DNA from: Cunninghamia lanceolata | Lineage: Eukaryota; Streptophyta; Pinopsida; Cupressales; Cupressaceae | Reading direction: 5' to 3' | DNA: 64,000 nt | Assembly (NCBI GenBank): GCA_027924645.1 | Contig: BSBN01000334.1 | Coordinates: forward strand, 8,860,501-8,924,500 | Shown: positions 11,566-24,836 of the stretch, one piece after another | Position numbering within the stretch: the stretch's first letter is position 1 | How the letters are laid out: every line of letters begins with the position of its first letter | Translations under genes and position numbers: made by a program | Notes under the pieces: model-generated | Seen by the model: only the letters and a program-made list of their open reading frames with translations | Database searches by the model: none | What the model was told of the DNA's origin: nothing

Positions 11566-13640
11566 TCTGCACAAGTTTAGTTCATGCTTTGTAAGAATGG
11601 AAAGCATTGTAAATTGATTAGAAAGGGCAAATTAATTTACAAAACCAATAAATGACTTTTTTGAGTGATTTTCTTGGATGGTTACTTTAGGTTTATATTA
11701 GGTCTTTAGGTTTTATTTCCTCCAAGTGCTATTGCACATGTTGCATTCTCATTAGGAGAATGTATTCTTTCCTATTTTTTATTTTGTCTTATGTTTTGAT
11801 TTTGGGTAGTTCAGTTATTTTGGTGAAGTTGTTTCAAGGCTCTTCTTAACTCCTGTACCAAATGGATGCTTAAGGCCACTAGATCTTAAATTTTAGCAAG
11901 CACGCATCACAGAGAGGTTGAAAAAATGTTGACTTACTTTAGTCTTTCAGACTCAAATATCCTTCCTCTTATGAATCTTGCAATTTCTACCCATGTTGAT
12001 CAAAATCCTAAGTTTGTGCCCCTCTTTGTGTTGGCCCTTTTGACCTAATGTTGATAATTGATCTAAGACATCCAAAATAGGTCATTCATGTGTTAGAATG
12101 AAATGGAAAGCCCACAAAATCTGATTCTAAAACTTTCCTAAATTTTCCCTTAGATTTTCTATCTTTTTTGAAGTTTTAGAGTATCAGGATTTCCCCTACT
12201 AACATGCCATCCTTATCAGCTCCAAACATCACCTTGGTGCCTTGCATTTTTGCTTAAGTTTTGTTTGCTTAAGTTTTGTAGGATCACTATGTTAGTCATT
12301 CTCATTTTCCTTCACTTCTTCAGCATGAGCATGGTTGGAGGTCTGCTCCCTGATTTCTACCTTGTATTTGCCTAAGTCTTTCAGACTTTAGAGATCAAAA
12401 AGTTCCTTGTTCCTATGCTCAAAAGGGGTTAATGTTCTAGTGAAGGCCCAACTACCGAAGCCTGATGATGTTTCGATTGCTCTAATTATTTTGAACTTTA
12501 GAGTAGTGATCGTTTTGTTGGCAAGTGGAAGGCGAAATGTTGAGGTTTCGATTGCTAAAGTCTGACAATTTTCTCTTCTAGTGCTTTCTATATTTTTTGA
12601 GTTTAGTCTTCAGGGAGTCTTCTGCTCTCATGCTGAGACGGAAGATGTTTGGTAGAAGGCCCAACCCTGATCCCCAATAATTCAAAATTCTTCTAAGTGT
12701 TTTGGGATTGCATGTTTGGTATTACTTTTTTTGGCTTGCTTTTCAGGCATGCGTTCAGTCCTAGCTCTGATCCCAAATGTTCTGTACTTTCTCACTATAT
12801 CGAGATCATGACCACATACATTCAAATTCTCTCCTTTCAGTGTGTGTTTGTTGATGGCCTCACCCCTAATCCCAGATATGTTCAAAATTCTCTAAGTATT
12901 TTAGGATCGCAGTATCAAATAGGTTCTTGTTTTCCTACTCAAGAAGAAGATGAACTAGCAAAGGCCCAAACTCTAAAGTCTGACAAGTTTACTTTGTCTT
13001 ATGTTTCTTCAAACTTTATAATGATAGCCCAATCCCTAAATTCAGATGGTTCCTCTTTGTTCCATTTTTGGACATCAAAGATTAGCGATCTCTTTTGTTC
13101 CTTTCCAAAGAAGAAGATTTTATGATGAAGGTTTTACTACCAAAGCTCAGTGACTTCTCTTTGTTTAACTTGGTCTTTAGTGTTTGGGGTTTTCTCTCTT
13201 TTCCATTTCAAAGTGGTAAATATCACAACAAGGGCTTGATTGTCAAAACTAGACAGTGTCCATTTGTTCTTTTAGGGTTTTGGAGATCAAAGGTTTATCT
13301 TGCTCATTTTCATAGATGGAATACTTGTCTAAATTTCAATTTTTTGACCCCTGGCATTTTTTCCTTCTTGGTCTTTTAGTGCTTCAAAATATGATGGGAC
13401 TTCTCAATAACTCTCCTACCTACTATTAATGTTTACTCCGAAGCCCGATTGAGTGTTAGATGGATTTCCTCTGCCCCCTTCCTATTGTAGCTCCTTCATT
13501 GATGAATTTATGTACCTATGTATGGTGAACACTCTACGTTTGTATTCTTTCTGAATGGCTATGTGGGTATAATGGAACAAACATGGGGAACCTACAAAAC
13601 ATGTTGACTTATCTTACCTTTCATCCAGGCTACAATTGTG
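11566..13640. repeat. low-copy region with diverged tandem-like units
   Basis: Between ~12360 and ~13450 a phrase of the type AAGGCCCAA...AAAGTCTGACAA...TTTTGGAGATCAAAG recurs in very diverged form (12440, 12555, 12655, 12960, 13240). The open frames at 12697-13125 and 13095-13379 run through these units and start at GTG or TTG codons; they are not regarded as genes. 11566-12360 shows nothing recognisable. Confidence 0.4.
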
Positions 13641-14859
13641 ATATGTAAAAGCTATATATTAATGTAAGTTAAAATATGTATTTGGTTGTTGTTCTTTGAT
13701 AGTTGTGACTTTGTGCCAGTTGTAACACTTTGCCTCTTTGATCAATACAACATTGATTTTATACCTTCTCATTTGCTTTACTATGTGTGATCTTGGGGGT
13801 TTGCATTTGTATCTATGAATGACATATTCCTCTTAGTGTTCATTTCATTTCTTTGCCTCTATAAGGGTTTGTCAGTTGTGTATGTGTATCATCTATTTGA
13901 GATCATCATGTGCTTATAGGGTAGATATTGCACTTAAAATACTAAATCTAGTGCATCACCCCCTTCCATTTCCAATATTCCTCCTTCTCCCCTTTTCCTT
14001 GGTGGTTATTAGAAGATGTTTAGTTCTTTGAGTCTTAATCCCAGAAAGAGGAGCCATCCTTTTCTGAAGGTTTGATCTCATTTGCAAGGTCTAACACCTT
14101 GAAATCATACCCATTGTGTCATTGGAATATTTGGACATGTCCAAACAGGGTGCAATTTCATATGACAATAGATATTTTAACCAATAACGTGCATTTACTT
14201 TGTACTTTTTCTTAGAAAGCCTTTTAAACTCTCATAAACCATTAGATGTAAACAAATCAATTGTGGGAATATTAAATAATGCCCAAGCATTATAAAATAA
14301 TGGAAAGTTGTTTATGGGTCCTAGGATTTTATTTGGCATAGTAAAATAATGTCATAGTTTCATTTGAATATTTCACACTATTCACCAATCCTTGTGCATT
14401 TAAATATTTATTTTCTATTTGTTGAGTTGGAAGGCTAAGCTAATGGCATGTATTTTACTTGTACTTTCCTTTTGGGAGCCTTAGAAACTCCTACAAATCA
14501 TTGATTTTATTTAAATATGATGGTAGCTGCACGCTTTGAGAATAAAACTCAAAATCTTGTTTTTTATTTCTATCATGCTAGAGAATGTTGTGTACCCTAT
14601 ACCCTAATTGTATTTATTTTAATTTGTATTTAGCATTTGGGTTGCTCCAATCATTCATTCATTTTTTATTGACCTTTGATGATTGAAGAAAAATGTGTTA
14701 CTACACCAAATTCTATTGCATTTGATTTCTTTAAAACTAGTTTTTATTCCCTTTTCATTTAGTGGCCACCACATTTCATTTTATATTGATATTTAACCAT
14801 TGAGTGGAGACTAAGCTGGGTGTTCAACTATTTTTATGGTGACCACAAAATAGTCAACA
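13641..14859. other. non-coding spacer, nothing recognised
   Basis: AT-rich sequence without conserved open frames, inverted ends or tandem structure that I could support. Confidence 0.5.
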
Positions 14860-14908
14860 AGTAGGTTTGTTGTTCATAATAAATTCTAACATCATGTTAG
14901 AGCCATGA
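14860..14908 (+). repeat. terminal LTR remnant plus primer-binding-site-like sequence
   Basis: GTAGGTTTGTTGTTCATAAT followed by AAATTCTAACA matches the end of the ~510-bp LTR-like unit at 37125-37147. It is followed by TTAGAGCCATGA (14897-14908), part of the usual initiator-Met tRNA primer binding site. The rest of the expected LTR to the left is not recognised, so this would be a 5' LTR remnant of a plus-strand element. Confidence 0.5.
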
Positions 14909-16916
14909 TATCATGTTTTGTCTTGAAAAGTTTATCATGCTCATCTCTTGCATCAAATGATGATCTAGAGAACTAAAAGAAATACAAATACTAAATTCTA
15001 GAGGGTTTATTTGTGACTTTATTTTCTAGGTAGTTATGAGTGTTTTCTTGAAGTAAACATGAGCTTACCATTAATTTCACCATGTTTTTTTAGAGTAAAT
15101 CTAAACTTACCTAATCTTTTAGAGCATTTTGGATTAAATATAACCCTACCATTACATTCAAAAATACCAAAAAGCTATAGATCAACTGATAAATTATAAA
15201 AAATCCCAAGAAGCTAAAGATCAACTGTTAAATTTTCACAACTGTTAAATTATCAAAATTAGAGCACTTTTTCTTGTAGTCAATTTTTTTCGCCTACTTG
15301 CTCAAATGAACATAATTTTTTTAAAAAAAACATTGCATAGGCTTAATCATGCATAGTACCATGGGTACTATAATAGTGGTGCTACATCGATGCCATGCTC
15401 GAAGTGGCCATCCATCAATAGTGCCTCATCCCTCTAGCCCTACACAAAGAAAACTACCAAGGACTAGGAAAGTAGTTTACATCATAGACATAGTATTGTT
15501 TTATTTAAATTCAGCAGTATCATCATCCTATGATGGTTTTATGAGAAATAGTGATTGGTTTGGGAATATTCTAGATGTAGAAAATGTTTTGATAGAATCT
15601 TAGTATTTTTTCCACATATGTTATCTAATCCTTTCTCCTCTCTTATACCCCTCTACAGTGTAGTGCTAAGCTTTAGAGGCCTTCTCAATTATAAAAGCTC
15701 CTTTCTACAAGATACTTTTTAGTTAGAAAATAATTTCAAGAGATTCATAGTGGTGTAGATAGTTCTTAATTTTGGTGTCTAGTTTTTCTAAAAATTATAG
15801 ATTTTTATAAGAGATGTTTAGCAGTTCTCATTTTGGAAATTTTAGAGTTTTTGTGGCTCATACAATAACAATTTTTGGTGTAATTTTTTAAAAATATATT
15901 TTTTTGTGTACTTCTCATTAGTGTAGTCTAGTAAATCCCATTCCATATAAATATTATAGCTTCAACTATGTGTCCTAATTTTAGCATCTATAATATGATG
16001 AGATCAAGACCGCTTCACTAATTTGACAAGTGACAACTATAATCACACTAATTATAAATTTCCACAATCATGATTTTCTAGATGGTCTCATGATTGTATG
16101 AATATGGGGGTTACTCTTATGTTTTTGCATTTGCCTTCATTGATTTTGTTATTGAGTAATCTTGCTAGAGCTAATCATGTATATTCTATGAAACTGTCTT
16201 GAATCATGGAAGGTAAAATGTGGTTTGCATTTGCCAAGGACATCTACCACATCTACATGAACAAAATAATATTTTTTTGTTAACCTAGGATATTCAATAT
16301 CGGCTTCAAACAATACTCATGATTGATCATATCAGTAATTGCCAACAACCCCTCTGCATCCCTTGTCTTCCTCTTTGAATCAACAGTTGATGTCTCAATG
16401 GTTATGGGAGTTAAATGAGGTTAATAGTTTGATGATGTGACATTTCTAGTGGCTCCTTCCCTACTCTGGTACATCAACATGAAAACATATTTCTTTTATT
16501 TCCCATCAGCTGAGTACATAGCTACTTTTAACAGAACCTTTTCCAACTTTGTCACTTTACTTTTTATCAAAATGAGCTCCTCTACCTTGACCACCTTCTT
16601 CTCGTGTTTTGTTCTGTGTTTATGCAAGTGTATCCTGTCACTACAAATGGAGGTCATTCCTTGCAAATACCATATCAATCCACCACACTCAGGATGGGAA
16701 CCTAAGTCAAAAGAAGATTATGATATTATTATTTTTTTAAGAAAAATGTGGTAGAGAACCCATACCATTGCATAAATAAATAAAAGTTTTTACAGAGATA
16801 TAGCCATCTTCATATATGACCACAAAACAAGAGAAATGGCCCTAAAACTGGCCTAGTATCCAACCATGAAAAAAAAAGATTAACGGATGGAAAAAGATAC
16901 CCATCAAAAAGAAAAA
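14909..16916. other. non-coding spacer, nothing recognised
   Basis: AT-rich. Open frames at 15349-15603 and 16437-16754 have no recognisable domain and biased composition; neither is supported as a gene. It may be internal sequence of the putative element between 14860 and 22585. Confidence 0.45.
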
Positions 16917-17860
16917 TCACCCAAGAACAAACAACAACCATCGTCCTGCCATCCATCTATAGGCCGCCAACCACCATGAGCTGCAATAGCTCCAAATGCG
17001 ACTAAGGCTACCTACATTGCCACAAAAAACTAAACCCACAGTGTCGACCAGAGAAAACAAAATGGGAAAGAAGGATAGGAGAGAACTAAATAACCTGAAA
17101 CTGCCACCACCATCAACATGACACAAAGACCCGTAACCAACACTAGCAATCAAAGAAATCCAAGCTGCAGGGCTACCAGAGGGGAGAGACGTCGTATCTA
17201 AAATCACACCCACCTCACCTTGAACATCATCATCCCCATCCTTCGGGTCATCAAAGGCATCTTTTAGGACATGAGGAGCCAAGTCAAGGGCATGAACCCT
17301 AACAAACCTGATGCCTATGAAGGTGTCTTTGATGTGATTCACATCCCTTTTGGAGAAAAAGAAGCTAAAGGCTGCAAGCTCTCTATCCTACACCTCACTG
17401 CTCAAAGATCTGATGGAAGATTGTAGAGCTCTATAGATAGCTTGGTGAGGAGCACAAACTCTTAAAGTTCAAAGTTGAAATAATCCCCCAATGAGCACAT
17501 CACCCTGCTCCATTTCGTAGCCTTTCACAGCAGCCACCCATATATCCATAGTGTAGATGTTATTGTAAAACAGTATATGCAATAAATTTATGCACATATT
17601 CTGGGTCTTGGATGAGGTCCATCACATCGGAGAGGATGTGAAACACAATATTAGAGTAATTGAGGATTGTCTCTGGATATCCTTTAATCCACCTATGACT
17701 TGCAATACTCCTCACCGAAAATTGTAGAAGTGTGCTATTCCTCTCAACGAGCATCATTAGATCTGACACTTTTATCTTGCCCCTCACCTCCGGTTCCCAA
17801 TCTAGTGGAGGAAAGAACAATCCTAGATTAAGACGAGTCTTTGCCATCGTAGGTGACAAT
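16917..17860 (-). pseudogene. unidentified frameshifted coding region
   Basis: Less AT-rich than its surroundings. Reading the minus strand from ~17859, one frame gives a hydrophilic stretch with FFPPLDWEPEVRG and then ILSDVMDLIQDPEYVHKF. After a stop near 17560 a second frame continues with MDIWVAAVKGYEMEQGDVL, and it runs on, with two stops, into VNHIKDTFIGIRFVRVHALD at ~17340. The pieces read like one protein broken by a frameshift and stops. A diverged relative of the SDVMDLIQDPEY segment is on the plus strand at 20590-20690 (SNVMDLVQDQDYM). I do not recognise the family; a retroelement ORF or a captured gene are both possible. Confidence 0.45.
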
Positions 17861-18779
17861 CATAGGAAGCAGAGTAAGCGGGCTTCATGCAGAAAAAATA
17901 ATAGAGAAAAGCCAAACAAAATGGGAGACATCAAACAACTAAGGAGGATCAAGTCACATCCTCATTAATAAGAGGGAGAGTTAAAAGTACTCAACATCCT
18001 AGCCCAATCCCAAGGCATGAACTTACTAGGCTGGACATAATTCAAATTCCCAGTGAATAAGAACAAAACAATTTGCAGGTACACCTCCTATCACTATCAA
18101 GACCAAGGTGGCTCCAAAAAATGGTTAAAAAACCTCTTGCAAAGCTTGTCCAAAATCTGTGAAACATGTGAAACAACTTCCCATTTATGGGATTGAGCTT
18201 GTAATGGTGCAAAATCATAATGATAGGAGTACAAAGGCACATTGGTCTTCACCAACTAGGGAAATAAAGAAGATGCCACACCAATCTCCACGAGCCAATA
18301 GAGTAATCAAATCTTCTCACTAACCAGTAATAAATACCACGAGAATAGGCATATGAAATGAGGGAAAAAGTAGTCTGACGTTAGCTTAGGTGATGATCCC
18401 TAGGCCCCAGGCCTTTTAAGAATTGCCATCTATACCACCAATTACCAAAAGAAAAAGGACACATGGAACCGTTGTAGAGGAGGGAGACTCTCTTTTGACA
18501 TCCATCAAATGGCCTCACACAAGTCTCGAAGGATGATGTAAATCACCACTTGTCATGTGAACAAGCCTTCCTTAGATAGGTTGGTGAACCCACCACCCAA
18601 TCGTGCCACCTACCACACACCATCCTACTCATCAAAGCTTAATAAAAGCCTGGTATTCTCATTTTGTAGTGAATTTGGAGAAAAAACCAGTTTAATTCAC
18701 CTAGAAAGGTTGAGACTTTATCAAAATTCACCAAGGCCTACAATCCTAGGGGCTAGACATCCTCTGAGGCACCTATAAG
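17861..18779. other. non-coding spacer, possible extension of the unidentified coding region
   Basis: On the minus strand around 18040-18240 there are short stretches that read as peptide-like sequence (e.g. LCKRFFNHFLEPPWS) with stops between. They may be the upstream part of the region at 16917-17860, but no family is recognised. Confidence 0.35.
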
Positions 18780-20465
18780 GCAGGTCTAGACATCTTGATC
18801 AATTTCTCTATTAGCTAGGCAATCTACCACTTTATTGGCTTCCTAACAGCAATGAGAAATCTTGAAAGAAATGAATATGTCCAATAAAATCCAGACTTGA
18901 TTAAGGATATAAGACAAATGCCAACACCTTACCTTTCTAGATTACACAATTGAAACAATAATCTGAGAGTCACTCTCAAACCAAATATGATGAACCCCAA
19001 AATCTAAGGCTAGCTGGAGGCCATGAAGCACTACCAAAGCTTCTGCAGTGTTATTCGAACCATGGGGGAGTTTTGTGCTCCTCGTAGCTAGCAAATTTCT
19101 TGCAGAATCTCTAAGAATACATCCCGTCCCCGATGGACCAAGGTTACCATGACTTGCACCATCAACATTAATCTTAGAAAACTGACCATCTGGCTGGCAC
19201 CATTTCACACTATTTCTATCAACTGTAGGTCCATTCTTTTTAGTGATCGAGCCTGGGGCTGGTCTATCTAGCCCCCACCAAATTTGAAGAATAAAGCTAT
19301 CCCAAGAGGTCCAAGAAGCTTTTTTAAAGTTGTCCTTTCTTACCTTCACATGCAACACTTCCACAATAGCTCCTTCTAAACCCTCTAGGAATGACTCTAG
19401 TGGCTTTGCTTTATGTCCAAAATTCCTGAAGTTTCTCTCTTTCCAAAGATGCCAGATCCAGGCACAATTAGCCAGATATTGTGAAAGGTGGAATCTTAAA
19501 AGAGACTGGCCCATGCTTTAAAAAGATGTAACAAAGAATTAGGAAGAGCTGAAGACTAGTTAAGTTTTTTGACCAGCCACAACCAAGCTTCACTACTAAA
19601 ACTGCACTGTAAGAGAAAGTGGTCAGCAGTTTCCTCCTTTCATCCACACAAGACACATTTAAAAGACTTCCCTATTTCCAATCTTTGAATTCTATCTCCT
19701 GTTAGAATTCTTTTGTTTAGAGCAAGCCAAGCAAAGGCTTCTGCCTTAGGAAGGAGGGCATCCGACCAGCATAAATGGACTGGCCAATCCTTAACACCTT
19801 TTGAAGAGAGCCATATGTATCCTTGCCTGACATTATAGTTACCAGAGCTGTCACCCAACCAAATGAGTTCATCGTCCTTGGGCAAGGGGTGAATGGTTCT
19901 AGCATCGAAAATGGATTTAAGAACTTTATGATTTTCAGGAATATCATAACAGGAGAATTCTCTCCAACGGGCTCTTGGAGGAAGGTAGGTCTCATCAATC
20001 TAAAAATAATTTGCAACTTTCTCACCCCAATTGGCTTTGAGAAAACTTTCAACCTCTCTTATAGCAAGTATAGAGCAGCCACTCCACGAATCATACCAGA
20101 AGTTAGCTTTGCTTCCATTACGAATTGCCCATGAGAGCTTGGGCAATATAACCTCTCTACTTTTCACAATAAAATTCTAAATGGAAGAGCCCTTCGGAGG
20201 ATTTGCAACCGTGAAAATTCTTTCTGGCAAATTGTTATCAAGATACTTTTCTTGCAGAAGTTTGGCCCATTTAGAATGAGATTTTTTATACATCTTCTAG
20301 GCTAGTTTGGTTCCTAACGCCATGTTTTACAATTCCTGGCTGATGATGCCTGCAACACCCATGTGGTTAGGCTTGCATACTTTATCCCACGCAATCAGAT
20401 GAATCTTTCTCTCATCTGTTGACCCTTGCCAGAGGAATCGTCTACAGATTTTCCCAATCTGATAA
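18780..20465 (-). mobile_element. L1-like non-LTR retrotransposon (LINE), 5'-truncated and decayed
   Basis: The minus strand reads, in order: the end of reverse transcriptase (20300-20462; FLWQGSTDERKIHLIAW), the zinc-binding zf-RVT region (19640-19885; WLGDSSGNYNVRQGY, PKAEAFAWLALNKRILT, ending CVLCG), and an RNase H domain (18942-19514) with a NVDGAS Asp, TAEA Glu and ESDS Asp. C-terminal RNase H sequence (EANKVVDCLAN) continues to ~18800. Stops and frame changes separate the parts. The endonuclease and most of RT are missing at the 5' end (near 20465), which is typical of incomplete target-primed reverse transcription. A poly-A tail is not evident. Confidence 0.88.
18942..19514 (-). pseudogene. 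LINE RNase H domain fragment
   Basis: The open stretch has an RNase H fold signature: INVDGASHGNLG, GCILRD, then NNTAEALVVLHGLQLAL and WFESDSQIIV, giving the D-E-D residues of plant LINE RNase H. The first ~80 residues are linker between zf-RVT and RNase H (WHLWKERNFRNF). It stops at 18942; the remaining C-terminal part continues after the stop. Confidence 0.85.
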
Positions 20466-20700
20466 GAGATACCTTCAAATGGGCAATTGCAATGATGACA
20501 TGATATTGCTAAGCGACAGATGGTGTGACATTGACTGTGCCTACCTGGAATTTGTAGTTCGTATCATCATTGGTAATTCCCTACTGTGTGTTGTGCCAAA
20601 CAAGTTGAAATACTCCACCATAGCATCTATTTTTCTCTCGAATGTCATGGACCTGGTCCAGGACCAGGACTACATGGTTTGCATTGCCTGAACGCTCTAC
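20466..20700 (+). pseudogene. fragment related to the unidentified coding region
   Basis: Plus-strand open frame whose last ~30 codons (YSTIASIFLSNVMDLVQDQD) resemble YSNIVFHILSDVMDLIQDPE encoded on the minus strand at 17580-17670. It lies right beside the truncated 5' end of the LINE. No function is recognised; the similarity is moderate. Confidence 0.35.
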
Positions 20701-21305
20701 TGCGTGGCCACATCTCCAATTTTAATAACTGAAAATCTTCCATTGATGATACAGTATTTATAAAGGTTACACTCCACTAGGCAGCATATTCCCCTTGCAA
20801 CTGCTCCACTCTTCAGTAACAGTAGAATGTGTTTATTATGCCTTCAAAAAAGGTATCTATTTAGGTTGCATAAACACCTTGAATTCTATTTTCGAGGCTC
20901 ATAACTTCAATCTTCCACCTGGTCTAGAGGGGAATGTTCGAGAGGTATTCAGGGCCATCTAGTTCATATGCCTTCACTGCGCCGATAGGGTCTTAGACCC
21001 CCATCTCTAGTTCTACCGGTTTTTCCCCCTGTAACCTATCGTACCCTCTGCCGATAATGACGTTTCTAAAACTATCTTCCCCTGAAATTTTAGGGATCTG
21101 AAAATCATTGTTTTGTCTTCGTTTGTGCTAGCTTTCCTGGTAACGTTTTTTCATGCCTTTTTGGTCATTATCTTGGACATTCCTTTATTTTTGGGTCTTG
21201 CATGACCTAACGTATTCAGAAACATTTTTAATATTTTATCTTTAATTCATGGTATGTGTGACTTCAACCACCTTTTCTTTAATTCATGGTATGGGTTACC
21301 TTTTC
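20701..21305. other. non-coding spacer
   Basis: No recognisable gene. May be internal sequence of the retroelement whose 3' end follows at 21306-22585. Confidence 0.4.
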
Positions 21306-22585
21306 TTAACAAAATGTGGTTAGTGTGGGAAGAAAAGTCATATTGAAGATTAATGCTTTGAAAGGTGAATTGATGAAATAAATTAACTTCTTTAAGATAA
21401 TCTCATTAGTTTGTTAGATTCTTCTAATGAAACATTAGTAGATGTCCATGTTTGGACATCATGTGTGGATACATCATCAGAGATGAGTAGTAAAGTCTTC
21501 TTCACCTATTACTCCATCAAAATTTAGTGTTTCTTCATCCATGGCTTCTAATAATTCCTTGTAGTAGGTTCCTATAGATTGTCTTCTAGAGATAGCTCAT
21601 TTAGATGAGTACTTGATAGATCTTTGTAGTTTGTTTTGTGAGTCTCTTCTTGCAGATTTGGAGGATATTCATCTCCTCTTTGATGATAGGTCCTTTGGAG
21701 TTGCATCTTCTTATTCAAATGTAAAGAGGGCATACTCAAACTCTCTTGTTCTTTCTTCACCTACATTTTCATCTTAGGATATAGTAATAGATTCTATAGA
21801 TATTTAAAAGTTCACTTATCTAAATCAATCATCATTCATGCTGACACCCTCTACAAGAGTTCTAGATTCTCATCCATCTAGTTGTCTTACCTATGTTGAG
21901 CACCATACATCCATGGTTGTTGTACATGAATATTTTAATGTACCTAATTCATCTTATTAGTATTTGTCACAATGTGGCATTGTCTTAGAGATCCTTGAGT
22001 ACCATTCTAAGGACTTGTCTTTGTCTTTGGATCTTATTCTTCATCTATTTTTACAAGTTTCTAATTTTTCACTTTTTTAGTTAGCCCTAGGAATCCTATT
22101 TTGATTGTGGCACACCTCAACACCAACATGGAAACAATTGTGTAGCTTCCAAAGACATCATAGACCTTGAGCTTTCTTCCCTTGTATTCCTTTTAAGAAT
22201 ATTAAGACATCATGTGCATGCATCTTTGCCCTTGTTTCTTTCCAAGGGGAGGAATGTTATTCAAAAATAATAGATCATCTTCTGCATATAGTTTCAAGCA
22301 TCTACCATTGGCATATGAAGATACTTGAGGGAGGGCTACATGGTCTCTATTCTTCTCTCTATTTTGGGAAGGAGTTTTTCCTTGCATTGAATTTTATCCT
22401 TCTCACATTTGGGGGCATCACATGTAGACCTTCTCTTTTCATCCGCTCTTAGGGGAGTTTTATTCTATGGGTTTTCTCCTTTATTCTTTTTGAGAGGATC
22501 ATTTTGAACATGGGTACCTAACATGGCCTAGTAGCTAGGACCCATTTTTCATTCCTCATTTCTCCTAAGTTACACTTATGGGGGG
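21306..22585 (+). mobile_element. 3' internal part of a gag-type LTR element, with zinc knuckle and polypurine tract
   Basis: At ~21316-21365 the plus strand encodes a CCHC knuckle (C-G-x-C-G-K-K-S-H-I-E-D-x-C). There is no RT or integrase downstream. Instead a non-domain stretch follows that matches the tail of the gag-only element at 44334-47751: 22225-22320 resembles the inverse of 44915-45000, and GGGTACCTAACATGG (22512-22526) recurs inverted at 44686-44700. It ends with TTATGGGGGG (22577-22585), a polypurine tract, exactly where the first LTR-like unit starts. It is heavily mutated and inactive. Confidence 0.65.
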
Positions 22586-23028
22586 CGTTGGTGTAATAGT
22601 TTATTCATCTTGGATATGTTATAGATCCTAAGTGTGATATTGCACTATATAAAAAGTTTAATTATTGCACTTATATATAAAAAGTGATATTGCACATATA
22701 TGAAGATTTAATTTTTCTCACCTAGGTAGATAACAATGACCTATGTGCACCTTTACTTGAGATACACAGGTGCCACCTCTATTAATTGAAGGCCTCTTTT
22801 ATCTTAGCTTGAGTGAGCTAATGTGCTAATTGGAATTTAAATTCTTAACTTCTCAATTAGGTTGAAGTAACACACCTCTTGGTTAAAACAGTCAACTCAT
22901 ACCTCTTGGGCATGTGATCTCCTTGATTCATGAATCTAAGAGGCCTATATATTGGTATGTTACTCATTGTAACTTTCTCTCATAATATTGAATATAGAAC
23001 AACAATTATTCTGTTCATCAAGATTTCT
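22586..23028 (+). repeat. LTR-like unit A, left part (interrupted by the 13-kb element)
   Basis: Starts GTTGGTGTAATAG right after a polypurine tract and runs to GTTCATCAAGATTTCT. The remaining ~50 bp lie at 36067-36119 after the LARD-like element. It matches units B (36120-36629) and C (36630-37142) along its length, including GGTTGA-rich parts and ATGTTACTCATTGTAACTTT. Full length would be ~500 bp. Confidence 0.75.
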
Positions 23029-24836
23029 TATAACATCTCGCCCCGCAACCCCGAAGGGTAAGGGCCAAAAGAGGGAATTTTTTTTTTTAATATAAATAGA
23101 TAACATACACAAGATACGGTTGCCGATTCGATATGTTGACAACATTTATGGCCAAGTATGGCCAAATGTACAACCCAAAGGAGAGGACTAATTCACTCTC
23201 CAAAGGAAACATTGTTAAAACTACGTTCATTTTAAACACCAAATCAAATGTTCCTAATATCCATTTCCACTTTAAAACATAAATCCATAATGATCATCAT
23301 AGAAGAAGTGAGTTTGATACAAACACTAGACAACCGTAAGCGGAATATTAAACATCTCATTTCTTCTCATTAAATTACATGATTACATCTATTCTCTCAA
23401 AAGAGTATAACTACATGAAAGAATATACAAGAAACAATGGCATAGCCATGAATATGATCCAATAATTGAATGAGTATATCAACTAATAAAGTTATGGAGA
23501 GAGAGGACATCTCCAAATGGTTCTCCAATCACCTATTCACCAGTCCCCAATGTCGGTGGCAACACCTCCCAACCATGTGGACTCAATAGAGACCATCCCA
23601 GTGTGCTCGTAGGTAATCACAAGGTCCAAACACAAGTAGACAAACAGTGGGGGAAGAAGACTCAGAAAGTTGACCATACAAGAGAGACCTTAAGGTCACA
23701 TATTTCACAAGAACACATCAAGCACATGATAACCATTCCAAAAAGGCACTACTCAAATAATAAGGGGTGGGAGGATAGGGGCAGCGATAAGGAAGAAACT
23801 ATACAAAGGTACACATCTCATATTCTTGTGCCAATCACAAAACACAAGAAATCATATTCTCCTCCAATGGGCCAACAAGTGAGCACTCTTTCTCAATGCC
23901 ACATTGAAAACCACTTCCAAGCCTACCCTATCATCTACACCCATGACTGACAAGCTCAACTTGCATTCAAAAGCATTAAACAAACACATGTGGACCATAC
24001 TTGAGTCATTACACATAAAATGTTACTACGTCAAAAACAAGGGTATAAGCATTTCTAAGAATAAAATTAATGCAAGCGCATGAAAATGGGTCCTTAGGGG
24101 TCTTTAAAGGAACCTGAGGGGAAACTAAATTGCCCTCTATAAAATGGAATTCCAAAGTAGCCATAAATACTAATTCCCATGTTGCTACAAGTATATTTTG
24201 TTGTATAGTTGTCGGCAAAGAAGGATCCTACATCTTTACATTTATATATTTTGGGGACATAATTTAGTCTTTATCATTTCCTTAATTAATCATATTTCAT
24301 AGAACTACCTGCTTGAAATTTAGAATGGTAGTGCCCTCCACGAGACCCCTATCTAAGGTTAGAATGGCTTAGAATTGTAGCAAATCTTACATGAGCTTCT
24401 CTTTCAACATATTGAAATCAGAGTGATGTCTCTAAAAGAAAATGGTGGTATCCGAAATTCCCATAGCAAGCAATAACATATCTTCTTCAAGGAAAATGAC
24501 ACTAAACCAAATTACAAACAAGTGATACCTATCTTCTCTAGTTTTATCCATGGCTACAAGACTATTCTATTTCCATTCTAACAATAGTGTTAAGATCAGA
24601 TCTCTCATGATATATACTATAATCCAAAATTCCAAACTAGATAGAAACTATCTTTTGTACATTTCTGAAGAACCATAATTTAGATTGGAAATCAAAATTG
24701 CCATCACCAAGTATCTTGTTTTTGAATTCAACAATTAAAATCCCTAATCATACAATATATTGCTTCTGCTAAGGGGGAAGAACTAATCTTCTGTAGAGAA
24801 AATAACACTATTCAAATTCCAAAATTTGATAAGGCA

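Noticed and set aside
12697..13379. Two long overlapping open frames (142 and 94 codons)
   Set aside because: They begin at GTG or TTG and run through diverged tandem-like DNA; no domain and no conserved codon pattern.
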